Notes under the pieces: generated by a model
The model's database searches: none
Seen by the model: only the letters and a program-made list of their open reading frames with translations
What the model was told of the DNA's origin: nothing
Program-made: the position numbers and the translations under genes
In this document: positions 27,916-36,841 of the stretch, in pieces
How positions within the stretch are numbered: position 1 is the first letter of the stretch
Layout of the letters: the number at the start of each line of letters is the position of its first letter
Assembly (NCBI RefSeq): GCF_014495845.1
Contig: NZ_CP061080.1
Span: 4,020,001 to 4,084,000, forward strand
Direction of reading: 5' to 3'
Length of the DNA stretch: 64,000 nucleotides
Origin: Aquibium microcysteis
Lineage (GTDB): Bacteria > Pseudomonadota > Alphaproteobacteria > Rhizobiales > Rhizobiaceae

Positions 27916-28075
27916 CGCCCCCCTCTGTCATGCCGGACATCTCCCCCACGAGGGGGGAGATCGGCCGTCATGAGCGCTTTCGCCAATCACCAGCGTTGCA
28001 GGGGAGGCGTGGCGGGAGAGGCCAGGTGATCTCCCCCCTCGTGGGGGAGATGGCCGGCAGGCCAGAGGGGGGCGC
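27916..28075. repeat. RIME-like palindromic element between ccmA and ccmB
   Basis: Arms of about 47 bases (27916-27962 and 28029-28075) are reverse complements with about three mismatches, separated by 66 bases. The cores CTCCCCCACGAGGGGGGAGA and CTCCCCCCTCGTGGGGGAGA mirror each other, and outer segments GCGCCCCCCCTCTG and CAGAGGGGGGCGC close the structure. This is a typical rhizobial intergenic mosaic (RIME-type) element. It lies wholly within the 229-base ccmA-ccmB spacer, which in most related genomes is short or absent. Confidence 0.8.
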
Positions 28076-28114
28076 CGCAGAGCGTCTTCGCTTCAGGCTC
28101 ATGAGCGACGACCG

Positions 28115-28780
28115 ATGCTAGCCCTCTACCTCCGCGACGTGCGCCTCGGCATCCGCGCCGGCGGCGGGGCGCTGGTCGGCATCCTGTTCTTCCTCGCCGT
28201 GGTGGCCGTCATCCCCTTCGGCGTCGGGCCGGACCTCAACCTGCTCGCCCGCATCGGGCCGGCGATCCTGTGGATCGGGGCGCTTCTGGCGAGCCTGCTC
28301 GGGCTCGACCGGCTGTTCCAGGCCGACCGCGACGACGGCTCGCTCGACCTGCTGATCATCGCCGGCGAGCGCCGCATGCTGGCGCTGGCGGTGTTCGTGA
28401 AGTGCCTGGCGCACTGGACGTCGAGCGTGCTGCCGCTGGTGATCGCGGCGCCGCTGCTCGGCCTGTTCATGAACATGGAGCCTCTGGGCATCGGCGCAGC
28501 GACGCTGACGCTGTTCTTCGGCACGCCGGCCATCGCCTTCATCGGCGCGGCGGGTGCGGCGGTCGCGGTCTCGCTGCCGCGCGGCGGGCTGCTGGTCTCG
28601 GTGCTCGTTCTGCCGCTGGTGATCCCGGTACTGATCTTCGGCGTCTCGGCGAGCTACGGTGCCGTCACCGAGCCCGACCCCTTCCTGCCGCCCTTCCTGC
28701 TGATGACGGCGATGACGCTGTTCTTCGCCGTGCTCGGCCCGGTGGCGGCGGCAGCGGCGCTGCGATGGTCGGCCGACTGA
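28115..28780 (+). CDS. ccmB: Heme exporter permease CcmB
   Basis: A 221-residue inner-membrane protein with six predicted membrane segments, the permease partner of CcmA. Conserved elements include LLGLDRLFQADRDDGSLDLL near residue 70 and the FGTPAIAFIGAAGAAVAVSL segment. The start MLALYLRDVRLGIRAGGG is as in homologues. It is separated from ccmA by the palindromic element and its stop overlaps the start of the next gene in a TGATG arrangement. Confidence 0.95.
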   Translation: MLALYLRDVRLGIRAGGGALVGILFFLAVVAVIPFGVGPDLNLLARIGPAILWIGALLASLLGLDRLFQADRDDGSLDLLIIAGERRMLALAVFVKCLAHWTSSVLPLVIAAPLLGLFMNMEPLGIGAATLTLFFGTPAIAFIGAAGAAVAVSLPRGGLLVSVLVLPLVIPVLIFGVSASYGAVTEPDPFLPPFLLMTAMTLFFAVLGPVAAAAALRWSAD

Positions 28781-29175
28781 TGCAAGCCGAAACCGACCTC
28801 GCGCGGCTGCTCGCGGCCATGTCGCCGCGGCTGGACGAGACCGTCTACGTCTTCGCCACGCTGCCCGCGGGCAGCCCGGAGCCGGCAGGGCTCGCTGCGC
28901 TGATGCGCTTTGCCGAGGACGAAGGCACGACGCTGGTGCTGCCGCGCGCGGAGGCCGGGCGGGCGGGCCTCGGCTTCACCTTCCCCTGCCGGCGGATCGT
29001 GCTCGAGGTCCATTCGTCGCTGGAGGCTGTCGGCTTCCTCGCCGCCATCCTGCCGCGGCTGGCCGCGGCGGGCATCGGCGTCAATCCGGTCTCGGCCTTT
29101 CACCACGACCATCTCTTCGTGCCGGAAGCGCGGGCGGCGGACGCGATGGCGATCCTGGAGGAAGTGGCGCGGTAG
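28780..29175 (+). CDS. ACT-domain protein inside the ccm operon
   Basis: A 131-residue cytoplasmic protein with an ACT-like domain family signature: TFPCRRIVLEVHSSLEAVGF followed by LPRLAAAGIGVNPVSAFHHD. Small stand-alone ACT proteins of this type are widespread and poorly understood; they may bind amino acids. The ATG shares its A with the ccmB stop (TGATG), so translation is coupled, yet it has no known role in cytochrome c maturation. The next gene, ccmC, begins 99 bases further. Confidence 0.85.
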   Translation: MQAETDLARLLAAMSPRLDETVYVFATLPAGSPEPAGLAALMRFAEDEGTTLVLPRAEAGRAGLGFTFPCRRIVLEVHSSLEAVGFLAAILPRLAAAGIGVNPVSAFHHDHLFVPEARAADAMAILEEVAR

Positions 29176-29274
29176 ACCTGAGCGATTCCGTCGCAGGCCG
29201 GAAGCCGCCGCGATCACGCCGCTTTGATGGGCGTCAATTGCGGGAAGCGCTCGATCCCTCTATTGAAGACAGTC

Positions 29275-30039
29275 ATGAGCCAGACCACGCTAGCCACCGC
29301 CCGCTGGACGGATCTCGCGAACCCGACGCGCTTCGTCGGCTTCGCGAATGCGGTCGTGCCCTGGCTGGCCGGGCTGACCGTCCTCGTCCTGGCGACCGGC
29401 ATCTGGATGGCATTCGCCGCCCCGGAAGACTACCAGCAGGGCATCACCGTCCGCATCATGTACATCCACGTGCCCTTCGCCTGGCTCGCCATGATGTGCT
29501 ATTCGATCATGTCCGCCTCGGCGATCGGCACGCTGGTCTGGCGCCATCCGCTGGCCGACGTCTCGCTCAAGGCCGCCGCCCCCATCGGCGCCATGTTCAC
29601 CGCGCTCTGCCTGATCACCGGCTCGATCTGGGGCAAGCCGATGTGGGGCACCTGGTGGGTGTGGGACGCGCGGCTGACCTCGGTCTTCGTGCTGTTCCTG
29701 ATGTATCTCGGCCTGATCGCGCTGACGCGCGCGCTGGACGACCCCGGCCGCTCGGCCCGCGCGGCCGCGATCGTCACGCTCGTCGGCTTCGTCAACATCC
29801 CGATCATCAAGTTCTCGGTCGACTGGTGGAACACGCTGCACCAGCCGGCCTCGGTGATCCGCCTCGACGGTCCGACCATCCACCCCTCGATGCTGTGGCC
29901 GCTGCTCGTCTGCGCGCTCGGCTTCTCGCTGCTCTTCTTCACCCTGCACCTGATGGCGATGCGCACCGAGATCTGGCGCCGCCGCGTCATCGCCATGCGC
30001 CGCGTGTCCGCACGCCGCGCCGACGCTGCGGCGGCCTGA
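29275..30039 (+). CDS. ccmC: Heme transporter/handling protein CcmC
   Basis: A 254-residue inner-membrane protein with six membrane segments that delivers heme to CcmE. The periplasmic tryptophan-rich signature MWGTWWVWDARLTS (about residues 122-135) is the heme-binding WWD motif; conserved histidines flank it (IMYIHVPFAW and NTLHQPASV). I chose MSQTTLATARWTDLANPTRF (29275) because family proteins start near this segment; an ATG at 29224 would add 17 residues. The ribosome-binding site is weak at both. Confidence 0.94.
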   Translation: MSQTTLATARWTDLANPTRFVGFANAVVPWLAGLTVLVLATGIWMAFAAPEDYQQGITVRIMYIHVPFAWLAMMCYSIMSASAIGTLVWRHPLADVSLKAAAPIGAMFTALCLITGSIWGKPMWGTWWVWDARLTSVFVLFLMYLGLIALTRALDDPGRSARAAAIVTLVGFVNIPIIKFSVDWWNTLHQPASVIRLDGPTIHPSMLWPLLVCALGFSLLFFTLHLMAMRTEIWRRRVIAMRRVSARRADAAAA

Positions 30040-30044
30040 GCCCG

Positions 30045-30215
30045 ATGTCGCACGAACTCTTCGTCGCCGCCGCCTACGGCATCTCCGCGCTCGGCATTCT
30101 GGCCCTCGTCGCCTGGAACCTGATCGACCAGCGCGCCCGCAGGACCGAACTCGCCGACCTCGAGGCCCGCGGGGTGCGCCGCCGCTCCGACCGCGCCGGA
30201 ACCGACAAGCGATGA
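30045..30215 (+). CDS. ccmD: Heme exporter protein CcmD
   Basis: A 56-residue single-span membrane protein, the small subunit that helps release holo-CcmE from CcmABC. It reads MSHELFVAAAYGISALGILA with one hydrophobic helix followed by a charged tail DQRARRTELADLEARGVRRR, typical of CcmD. It starts 5 bases after the ccmC stop and overlaps ccmG by four bases (ATGA). Confidence 0.9.
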   Translation: MSHELFVAAAYGISALGILALVAWNLIDQRARRTELADLEARGVRRRSDRAGTDKR

Positions 30216-30787
30216 ACGTGGAAGACACCCGGCCCACACGGCCGCGGCGCTGGCTGGTCTTCGTGCCGCTCGCGCTGTTCCTCGCCCTGTCCGGGCTGTT
30301 CCTGGCGCAGCTTCTCTCCGGCCGCGACGTCTCGACCATCCCCTCCGCGCTGATCGGCCGGCCGGCGCCGCAGACCGACCTGCCGCCGCTCGACGGCACC
30401 GGCCTGCCCGGCCTCGCCAGCGCCGCCTTCGAGGGCCAGGTGACGCTGGTCAACGTCTGGGCCTCCTGGTGCGCGCCGTGCCGGCAGGAGCACCCGCTGC
30501 TCATGCAACTGGGTCAGGACGACCGCATCCGGATCGCCGGGCTGAACTACAAGGACAAGCCCGAGAACGCCCGCCGCTTCCTGGGCGAACTCGGCAATCC
30601 CTACGACGCCATCGGCACCGACGATGCCGGCCGCACCGCCATCAACTGGGGCGTCTATGGCGTGCCCGAGACCTTCCTCGTCGGCCGCGACGGCACCATC
30701 CTGTGGAAGCACGTCGGCCCCTTCACGCCGCAGAGCGTGACCGAGGAGCTGATGCCGCAGATCGAGAAGGCGCTGGCGGCGGGTTGA
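30212..30787 (+). CDS. ccmG: Thiol:disulfide interchange protein CcmG/DsbE
   Basis: A 191-residue periplasmic membrane-anchored thioredoxin that keeps apocytochrome cysteines reduced for heme ligation. One N-terminal membrane anchor (residues 15-35) precedes a thioredoxin fold with the active site NVWASWCAPCRQEH (WCxPC, about residues 83-96) and cis-proline region GVYGVPETFLVG. It overlaps ccmD by four bases. The ccmE, ccmF and ccmH genes are not here and must lie elsewhere in the genome. Confidence 0.95.
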   Translation: MNVEDTRPTRPRRWLVFVPLALFLALSGLFLAQLLSGRDVSTIPSALIGRPAPQTDLPPLDGTGLPGLASAAFEGQVTLVNVWASWCAPCRQEHPLLMQLGQDDRIRIAGLNYKDKPENARRFLGELGNPYDAIGTDDAGRTAINWGVYGVPETFLVGRDGTILWKHVGPFTPQSVTEELMPQIEKALAAG

Positions 30788-30794
30788 CCGGCTT

Positions 30795-30817
30795 CCCCTC
30801 CCCCTTGCGGGGAGGGG
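30795..30817 (+). terminator. Hairpin after ccmG
   Basis: A perfect 9-bp stem CCCCTCCCC/GGGGAGGGG with a 5-base CTTGC loop starts 8 bases after the ccmG stop. No T-run follows. The sequence also resembles half of a palindromic element of the kind found between ccmA and ccmB, so it may be a remnant repeat serving as a terminator. Confidence 0.5.
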
Positions 30818-30923
30818 CCAGGGGTGGGGGTGGAGACGCCACGCGCGTTGGCCCAGCCAAAGCTCCTCTCCGCCGCTTTCCCCCGATTGGCAACGTCGCG
30901 CCGCCGCCCTATCTTGCGCCTCC

Positions 30924-31469
30924 ATGGTCTATCCCCTGTCCCCGATCTTCGCCCGTACCGTCCCCGATGGCGACACGCATGAGCGTGCCGTCTGCGAGAC
31001 CTGCGGCTTCGTGAACTACGAGAACCCGAAGATCGTGGTCGGCTCCGTGGTGCGGCACGACGGCAGGATCCTGCTCTGCCGGCGCGCGATCGAGCCGCGG
31101 CACGGCTTCTGGACGGTGCCGGCCGGCTTCATGGAACTGCACGAGACGCCGGAGGACGGCGCCCGCCGCGAGGCCCGCGAGGAAGCCAACGCGGCGCTGG
31201 CGATCGACGGGCTGCTTGCCATCTACTCGGTGCCGCGGCTCTCCCAGGTGCAGCTGATCTACCGCGCCACGCTGGCCGAGCCGGTCTACGCGGCCGGCGA
31301 GGAGAGCCTGGAGGTGGCGCTGTTCTCCTGGGACGAGATCCCCTGGGGCGACCTCGCCTTCCCGACCGTGCACTGGATGCTGCGCCACGAGCGCATGGTG
31401 CAGGATGGCAGGGGCGTGGCGCCCTTCGCCAATCCGCCGGGCGAGAACGGCGACGCACGTCCCCGGTGA
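30924..31469 (+). CDS. NUDIX hydrolase
   Basis: A 181-residue NUDIX hydrolase that cleaves nucleoside diphosphates linked to another moiety. An N-terminal CETCGF (residues 24-29) with NYENPKIVVGSVV is the zinc-ribbon-like lead of the NadC/NudC-related subgroup. The NUDIX box spans about residues 71-93, with GFMELHETPEDGARRE and the REEAN glutamates as metal ligands. Substrate not determinable. It follows the ccm genes by 136 bases on the same strand. Confidence 0.9.
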   Translation: MVYPLSPIFARTVPDGDTHERAVCETCGFVNYENPKIVVGSVVRHDGRILLCRRAIEPRHGFWTVPAGFMELHETPEDGARREAREEANAALAIDGLLAIYSVPRLSQVQLIYRATLAEPVYAAGEESLEVALFSWDEIPWGDLAFPTVHWMLRHERMVQDGRGVAPFANPPGENGDARPR

Positions 31470-31494
31470 AGGAACCGACGCGCCGCGCGCGTCC

Positions 31495-32109
31495 TCACCA
31501 CATCGACTTGGCGTAGGCCTCCGCAAGCGCTTCGTCGGCTTCCGCCGCCGTCGCCGCATAGGCGATCTGGTCCTTGAGGATCTCGCCCAGCGTCGGCATC
31601 TCCGAGCGCGCCGGCCAGGTCTCGGGCGCCCAGAGATTGGAGCGCATGAACGCCTTGGCGCAGTGCATGTAAACGGACTGGACGGTGACGACGATGACCG
31701 TCGTGGGGCGCTTGCCGTCGACGGCGAGGCGCTCGCGCAGGCCTTCGTCCGCCGTGATGCGGGCCCGGCCGTTGAGGCGCAGCGTCTCGTTCATGTTCGG
31801 GATCAGGAACAAGAGGCCGACCGCCGGTTCGGCGACGATGTTCTCCAGCGTGTCCAGCCGGTTGTTGCCCGGCCGGTCGGGGATCGCGATGGTGTGGTCG
31901 TCGAGCACGGCGACGAAGCCCGGCCTGTCGCCGCGCGGCGTGACGTCGGCGTTCCCGCGACCGTCCGATGATCCGATCAGCAGGAACGGGCTCCTGGCGA
32001 TGAAAGCGCGGCAATGCCGGTCGAGAAGCGGAAGTTCCTTCCGGATCGGCCCATCGCCGGGTGCCTTGTAGAGGCGGCGCAGGTCTTCGCGGCTGGTGAG
32101 AAACTCCAT
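31495..32109 (-). CDS. Pyridoxamine 5'-phosphate oxidase-like FMN protein
   Basis: A 204-residue flavin-binding split-barrel protein of the PPOX family (subgroup resembling the FMN-dependent MSMEG_1061 type). Conserved features are FLLIGSSDGRGNADVTPRGD (about residues 39-58), IAIPDRPGNNRLDTLENI and VGLLFLIPNMNETLRLNGRA, which line the FMN and substrate pocket. It is not the vitamin B6 salvage enzyme PdxH; the reaction is unknown. It starts 4 bases after the ispZ stop and is probably the last gene of the dapF operon. Confidence 0.88.
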   Translation of the reverse strand: MEFLTSREDLRRLYKAPGDGPIRKELPLLDRHCRAFIARSPFLLIGSSDGRGNADVTPRGDRPGFVAVLDDHTIAIPDRPGNNRLDTLENIVAEPAVGLLFLIPNMNETLRLNGRARITADEGLRERLAVDGKRPTTVIVVTVQSVYMHCAKAFMRSNLWAPETWPARSEMPTLGEILKDQIAYAATAAEADEALAEAYAKSMW

Positions 32110-32113
32110 GGGA

Positions 32114-32764
32114 CTACCTCTTCCTGAACGTGTCGTCCGTCGAGTGGCGCATGATGAGCGGCATCTGGCTGAAAGTGAAGATCAGGGTGATGGGCATGAT
32201 GCCCCAGACCTTGAACGCCACCCATGTATCGGTCGAGAACAGCCGCCAGACCACCTCGTTGACGAGGGCCAGGAAGAGGAAGAACACGCCCCAGCGCAGC
32301 GTCAGCTTGCGCCAGCCTTCGGCATCGAGCTTGAAGGCCTCGTCGAAGACGTAGCCCAGCAATGACTTTCCGAAGAAGAGCCCGCCGAGCAGCACGACGC
32401 CGAACAGCGTGTTGACGATGGTGGGCTTCATCTTGATGAAGATCTCGTCCTGCAGCCAGAGCGTCAGCGCGCCGAAGACGAAGACGACGACGCCGGACAC
32501 CAGCGGCATGATCGGCAGGGTGCGGACGAGCAGCCAGGAGACGGTGAGCGAGATCGCGGTCGCGACCATGAAGAGGCCGGTGGCCATGAACAGCGGGCCG
32601 CCGAACGCGCCGAGGGCCGGAAACCGCTCGGCAAGCCACTCGCCGCGCGAATTGGCGAAGAAGAAGACCATCAGCGGCCCGAGCTCCAGCGCCAGCTTGA
32701 GCAGCGGGTTCATCGGCTTGCGCTTCGGGTCGGCGGGATCGCGCTCGAGGATCGGTTCCTGCAT
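32114..32764 (-). CDS. ispZ: Inner-membrane septation protein A (YciB/IspZ)
   Basis: A 216-residue protein with about five membrane segments of the YciB/IspZ family, implicated in septation and envelope maintenance in several bacteria. Typical blocks are [20 protein letters not shown] and [14 protein letters not shown], then [20 protein letters not shown]. It is downstream of ftsY by 44 bases, a conserved alphaproteobacterial order. Confidence 0.93.
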   Translation of the reverse strand: MQEPILERDPADPKRKPMNPLLKLALELGPLMVFFFANSRGEWLAERFPALGAFGGPLFMATGLFMVATAISLTVSWLLVRTLPIMPLVSGVVVFVFGALTLWLQDEIFIKMKPTIVNTLFGVVLLGGLFFGKSLLGYVFDEAFKLDAEGWRKLTLRWGVFFLFLALVNEVVWRLFSTDTWVAFKVWGIMPITLIFTFSQMPLIMRHSTDDTFRKR

Positions 32765-32808
32765 CGTGCTGTCCTTTCGCTTCTGGCCGTGGCGCGGGCG
32801 CGGCAGGC

Positions 32809-34362
32809 TCAGTTCACGCCGGCGATCGCCTTGGCGAAATCGTTCGCCGAGAAGGGTTCGAGGTCGTCGACCTGTTCGCCGACGCCGATGAAATAGACCG
32901 GCAGCTTGTGCTTCGCCGCGATGGCCACGAGGATGCCGCCGCGGGCGGTGCCGTCGAGCTTGGTCATGACCAGCCCGCTCACGCCCGCCACGTTGCGGAA
33001 GATCTCGACCTGATTGAGCGCGTTCTGGCCGGTGGTCGCGTCCACTGTCTGGAGCACGGTGTGCGGCGCGTCCGGATCGAGCTTGTTCAGCACCCGCACG
33101 ATCTTTTCCAGCTCCGCCATCAGCTCGGTCTTGTTCTGCAGCCGGCCGGCAGTGTCGATGATCAGCACGTCGGAGCCCGCCGCCTTCGCCTTCTCGAAGG
33201 CATCCCAGGCGAGGCCGGCTGCGTCGGCGCCGAGCTTGGTGGCGACCACGGGAGAGCCGGTCCGCTCGCCCCAGATCTTCAGCTGCTCGATGGCGGCGGC
33301 GCGGAACGTGTCGCCGGCGGCGAGCATCACCTTCAACCCGCCCGCCGTCAGCTTGGCGGCAAGCTTGCCGATGGTGGTGGTCTTGCCGGTGCCGTTGACG
33401 CCGACCACCAGGATCACGTGCGGCTTGACGGAGAGATCGAGCTCCAGCGGCCGGGCAACCGGCTTCAGGACCTTCTCGACCTCCTGCGCCATGATCGTCC
33501 GCACGTCGAGGTCCGAGACGTCCCGCCCGTACCGGCCCGAGGCCAGCGCATCGGTGACCCGCATCGCCGTCTCCATGCCGAGATCGGCGCGGATCAGCAC
33601 GTCCTCGAGGTCCTGCAGCGTGTCCTCGTCGAGCTTGCGCTTGGTGAAGACGCCGGCGATCGAGCCCGAAAGCTCGCGCGAGGAACGCGACAGACCGTCG
33701 CGCAGCTTCTGGAACCAGCCCTGCTTGACCGCCTGAGCCACGGGGACGGCCGGCGCGTCCTCGCGACGCTCCACCGCCTTGCCGACGGTGATGCGTCCGG
33801 CGGGCGGCGGGGTCGGCTGCGGGGCGGGCTCCGGCGCGATTTCGTCAGCGACGGGATCGACGGCGACCGGCGGCGGCGTGCGCAGCGGCGGTGCGATCTC
33901 GGCGGCGGGGGCGGCGACGGGGGCAACGGCCGCGGGTGCTTGCGCCGGCGTGATGGCCGAGGGCGCCGGGGCCGTGTCCGCAGCGGCGGCGGCGGGGACG
34001 TCCGGGGTTCCGTCACTGACGGATGCGGGCCTGGGGAGCGCGGCAGGCTCTGCCGGCGCAACGGGACCGGCGGGCGCGGGCGCCGGGACCGGGTCGATCT
34101 CCGGAGCGACCTCGTCGCGCAGCGGGTCGGCATGGATCGGCGACGGCTCGCGCAGCGGCGGCGCGATCTCGCCTGTGGGTGCGGGCTGGGCGGGTGCGGG
34201 CTGGGCGGCTGGCACCGGCGCGGCGGGCTGCGCTGCAGCGGGCGCTTCGGCGGCGTCCGCCTCGGGGACCGGCTGCCCGACGCGGGCCTCGGCCGCCGGC
34301 GTCGTCTCCTCGACCTTGTCCTTGCCGAAGGAGAAGACCTTCCTGATGAATCCGAATGCCAT
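32809..34362 (-). CDS. ftsY: Signal recognition particle receptor FtsY
   Basis: A 517-residue GTPase that docks ribosome-SRP complexes at the membrane. The C-terminal NG domain (about residues 215-517) has the P-loop [36 protein letters not shown] and [10 protein letters not shown]. The N-terminal A domain (residues 1-200) is unusually Ala/Pro-rich and acidic and contains a duplicated unit: [20 protein letters not shown] at about 65-84 and [20 protein letters not shown] at about 155-174. It follows mtaB by 10 bases. Confidence 0.97.
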   Translation of the reverse strand: MAFGFIRKVFSFGKDKVEETTPAAEARVGQPVPEADAAEAPAAAQPAAPVPAAQPAPAQPAPTGEIAPPLREPSPIHADPLRDEVAPEIDPVPAPAPAGPVAPAEPAALPRPASVSDGTPDVPAAAAADTAPAPSAITPAQAPAAVAPVAAPAAEIAPPLRTPPPVAVDPVADEIAPEPAPQPTPPPAGRITVGKAVERREDAPAVPVAQAVKQGWFQKLRDGLSRSSRELSGSIAGVFTKRKLDEDTLQDLEDVLIRADLGMETAMRVTDALASGRYGRDVSDLDVRTIMAQEVEKVLKPVARPLELDLSVKPHVILVVGVNGTGKTTTIGKLAAKLTAGGLKVMLAAGDTFRAAAIEQLKIWGERTGSPVVATKLGADAAGLAWDAFEKAKAAGSDVLIIDTAGRLQNKTELMAELEKIVRVLNKLDPDAPHTVLQTVDATTGQNALNQVEIFRNVAGVSGLVMTKLDGTARGGILVAIAAKHKLPVYFIGVGEQVDDLEPFSANDFAKAIAGVN

Positions 34363-34372
34363 GCGCCGTTCC

Positions 34373-35671
34373 TCAGGCCGCTGCCGCGTGGAGCGGCTCG
34401 GCGACCAGTCTCGATCCGTCGTGGCCGGCGATCCGCACGGTCACGATCTGGCCGGGCTCGCCCTCGCCGAGGGCGACCAGCGTGAAGCCTTCCGTGCGGC
34501 CGAGGCCTTCGCGCTCGACCAGCACGCGCTGCACGGTTCCGGCCAGCGCCTCGAGGTGACGGCGATGGGCGCGTTCACCCGCCTCGCGCAGCCGTGCCGC
34601 GCGGTCCTTCACGGTGCGCCGGGCGACCTGCGGCATCCGCGCGGCGGGTGTTCCCTCGCGCGGGGAATAGGGGAAGACGTGCAGATGCGTCAGCCCGCAG
34701 GCCTCGACGATCGACAGCGAGTTCTGAAACATCGCCTCCGTCTCGGTCGGGAAGCCGGCGATGATGTCGGCGCCGAAGACGATGTCGGGCCGCAACCGCC
34801 GCACGTCCTCGCAGAAGCGGATCGAATCGTCGCGGAGATGGCGCCGCTTCATGCGCTTCAGCACCATGTCGTCGCCCGCCTGTAGCGACAGATGCAGATG
34901 CGGCATCAGCCGCGGCTCGGTGGCGATGGCCTCCATCAGGTCGCCGTCCGCCTCGATGGAATCGATCGACGACAGCCGCAGCCGGTCGAGGTCGGGCACC
35001 TGGCGCAGGATGGTGCGCACGAGCCGGCCGAGCCGCGGCGCGCCCGGCAGGTCCGCGCCGTAGCTCGTCATGTCGACGCCCGACAGCACCACCTCGCGGT
35101 AGCCATTGCCGGCAAGCCGCTTCACCTGCTCGACGACGGCGCCCATCGGCACCGAGCGCGAATTGCCGCGGCCATAGGGGATGATGCAGAAGGTGCAGCG
35201 GTGGTCGCAGCCGTTCTGGACCTGGACGAAGGCGCGCGCCCGCCCCTCGATCGCGTCGACCATGTGCGAGGCGGTCTCGGTCACCGACATGATGTCGTTG
35301 ACGCGCGCCTTCTCGGTGTCGTTGACGCCGAAATCCGGCAGCGCCCGGTAGTTGTGCGCCCTGAGCTTCTCCTCGTTGCCGAGCACGAGGTCGACCTCCT
35401 CCATGCCGGCGAAGCCGGCAGGATCGGTCTGCGCGGCGCAGCCGGTGACGATGATGCGCGCGGCCGGATTCTCGCGGCGCGCCTTGCGGATCGCCTGGCG
35501 CGCCTGGCGCACCGCTTCGCCGGTCACCGCGCAGGTGTTGAAGATCACCGCGCCGCCGGCGAGCTCGCCGAGGCCGGCTGCTTCCGCCTCGCGCTTCATC
35601 ACTTCGGATTCGTAGGTGTTGAGCCGGCAGCCGAAGGTGACGACGTCGATGCCGGCGCGTTCGCCGGACAT
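34373..35671 (-). CDS. mtaB: tRNA t6A37 methylthiotransferase MtaB, radical SAM
   Basis: A 432-residue enzyme that adds a methylthio group to N6-threonylcarbamoyladenosine 37 of ANN-decoding tRNAs. The N-terminal cluster cysteines occur in VVTFGCRLN, NTCAVTGEA and VTGCAAQ; the radical SAM cluster is CDHRCTFCIIPYGRG (about residues 146-160). A TRAM-like RNA-binding tail ends the protein. The ATG shares its A with the dapF stop codon (TGATG). Confidence 0.94.
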   Translation of the reverse strand: MSGERAGIDVVTFGCRLNTYESEVMKREAEAAGLGELAGGAVIFNTCAVTGEAVRQARQAIRKARRENPAARIIVTGCAAQTDPAGFAGMEEVDLVLGNEEKLRAHNYRALPDFGVNDTEKARVNDIMSVTETASHMVDAIEGRARAFVQVQNGCDHRCTFCIIPYGRGNSRSVPMGAVVEQVKRLAGNGYREVVLSGVDMTSYGADLPGAPRLGRLVRTILRQVPDLDRLRLSSIDSIEADGDLMEAIATEPRLMPHLHLSLQAGDDMVLKRMKRRHLRDDSIRFCEDVRRLRPDIVFGADIIAGFPTETEAMFQNSLSIVEACGLTHLHVFPYSPREGTPAARMPQVARRTVKDRAARLREAGERAHRRHLEALAGTVQRVLVEREGLGRTEGFTLVALGEGEPGQIVTVRIAGHDGSRLVAEPLHAAAA

Positions 35672-36552
35672 CAGTGCACGCCCTCCGTCTCGCGGGTCCA
35701 GACGCCGGTCTGCGGGTCGAACCGGCCGGAAAACTCCCATTCGGCGGGACCCGTCAGGACGACGTGATCGTCCGCGCGCCAGGTGACGCGCAGCACTCCG
35801 CCCGGCGCCGTCAGCGCCACGCTGCGCTCCGTCCGGCCGGTCCGCGCCCCCGCCACAGCCGCCGCGCAGGCCGCAGAGCCGCAGGCCCGCGTCAGCCCCG
35901 CCCCGCGCTCCCAGGTGCGGATCGTCATCGCCTGGCGCGACGTGACCTGCGCGATGGTGATGTTGGCGCGTTCGGGGAAGATCGGGTGGTTTTCGAGAAG
36001 CGGCCCGATCCTGTCGAGCGCGTAGCTCCAGACGTCCGCCTCGACCCAGAAGATCGCATGCGGATTGCCCATCGAGACGACCGACGGGGAATGCAGGATC
36101 GGCGCGTCGATCGGGCCGGCCTGCAGCTCGATGGCACGCGTGTCGCGAAATTCCTCCGCAAGGGGAATGTCCTTCCAGCCGAACTTCGGCTTGCCCATGT
36201 CGACGGAGATCAGCCCGTCGGCATGTTCCTCGGCATTGAGGATTCCCGCGACAGTCTCGAAGGTGAACAGCCTGTCGCCCGTTTCGGCGGCGAGCGCCTG
36301 CACCACGCAGCGCATGCCGTTGCCGCAGGCCTGGGCCGACGAGCCGTCGGAATTCAGGATGTCGACGAACCAGCCGGTACCCGGCGTCCGCGCGTTATGG
36401 ATCGCCATGATCTGGTCGAAGCGTGTCGCGGGATCGGCCGCGAGCGCCAGCGCGGCGGCCGGTGCGACGCGATCCGCACGCCCGCGCATGTCGGCAACGA
36501 TGATCTCGTTGCCGAGCCCGTTCATCTTGGCAAAGGGGGCGCGGTTGGACAT
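35671..36552 (-). CDS. dapF: Diaminopimelate epimerase
   Basis: A 293-residue cofactor-independent epimerase converting LL- to meso-diaminopimelate for lysine and peptidoglycan synthesis. The two catalytic cysteines are in [10 protein letters not shown] and TRACGSAAC. It begins [19 protein letters not shown] as in family members, so the much longer frame upstream is not used. It is the first gene of the dapF-mtaB-ftsY-ispZ-PPOX group; the DUF1328 gene lies 74 bases upstream on the same strand. Confidence 0.96.
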   Translation of the reverse strand: MSNRAPFAKMNGLGNEIIVADMRGRADRVAPAAALALAADPATRFDQIMAIHNARTPGTGWFVDILNSDGSSAQACGNGMRCVVQALAAETGDRLFTFETVAGILNAEEHADGLISVDMGKPKFGWKDIPLAEEFRDTRAIELQAGPIDAPILHSPSVVSMGNPHAIFWVEADVWSYALDRIGPLLENHPIFPERANITIAQVTSRQAMTIRTWERGAGLTRACGSAACAAAVAGARTGRTERSVALTAPGGVLRVTWRADDHVVLTGPAEWEFSGRFDPQTGVWTRETEGVH

Positions 36553-36626
36553 GGCCGGAAACCGGATTGCTCTGTTCAGCCCGCTATATGGCGGAATCGG
36601 TTCCGGATTACCAGTACGGCAGGGGA

Positions 36627-36788
36627 TCAGGCCAGCGCGATGATCCCGAACAGCACCAGCAGGAACAGGATCAGGACGAGCCCGATCAGAAGCTTGGCGC
36701 CCGTCAGCGCGGCACCCGAGATGGTGTTGAAGCCGAGCAGCGCTGCGACCGCCGCCACGACCAGCAGGATAAGGATCCAGTCGAGCAT
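36627..36788 (-). CDS. DUF1328 small membrane protein
   Basis: A 53-residue protein with two predicted membrane helices, [20 protein letters not shown] at the N-terminus and a C-terminal [17 protein letters not shown] helix, with [12 protein letters not shown] between them. This is the compact DUF1328 (YtjA-like) family, often linked to stress response, with no established function. A strong GGAGGG ribosome-binding site lies 8 bases before the ATG. It is too short to be reported by many gene finders. Confidence 0.9.
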   Translation of the reverse strand: MLDWILILLVVAAVAALLGFNTISGAALTGAKLLIGLVLILFLLVLFGIIALA

Positions 36789-36841
36789 CGTTTTTCCCTC
36801 CGTTCGTTGGGGGGAAATGTGGCGAAAGCCGTTTTGTTCCG

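Noticed and set aside
27916..28075. Reading the ccmA-ccmB palindrome as an insertion sequence
   Set aside because: It is only about 160 bases, with no transposase gene and no target duplication that I can see. A RIME-type element fits better.
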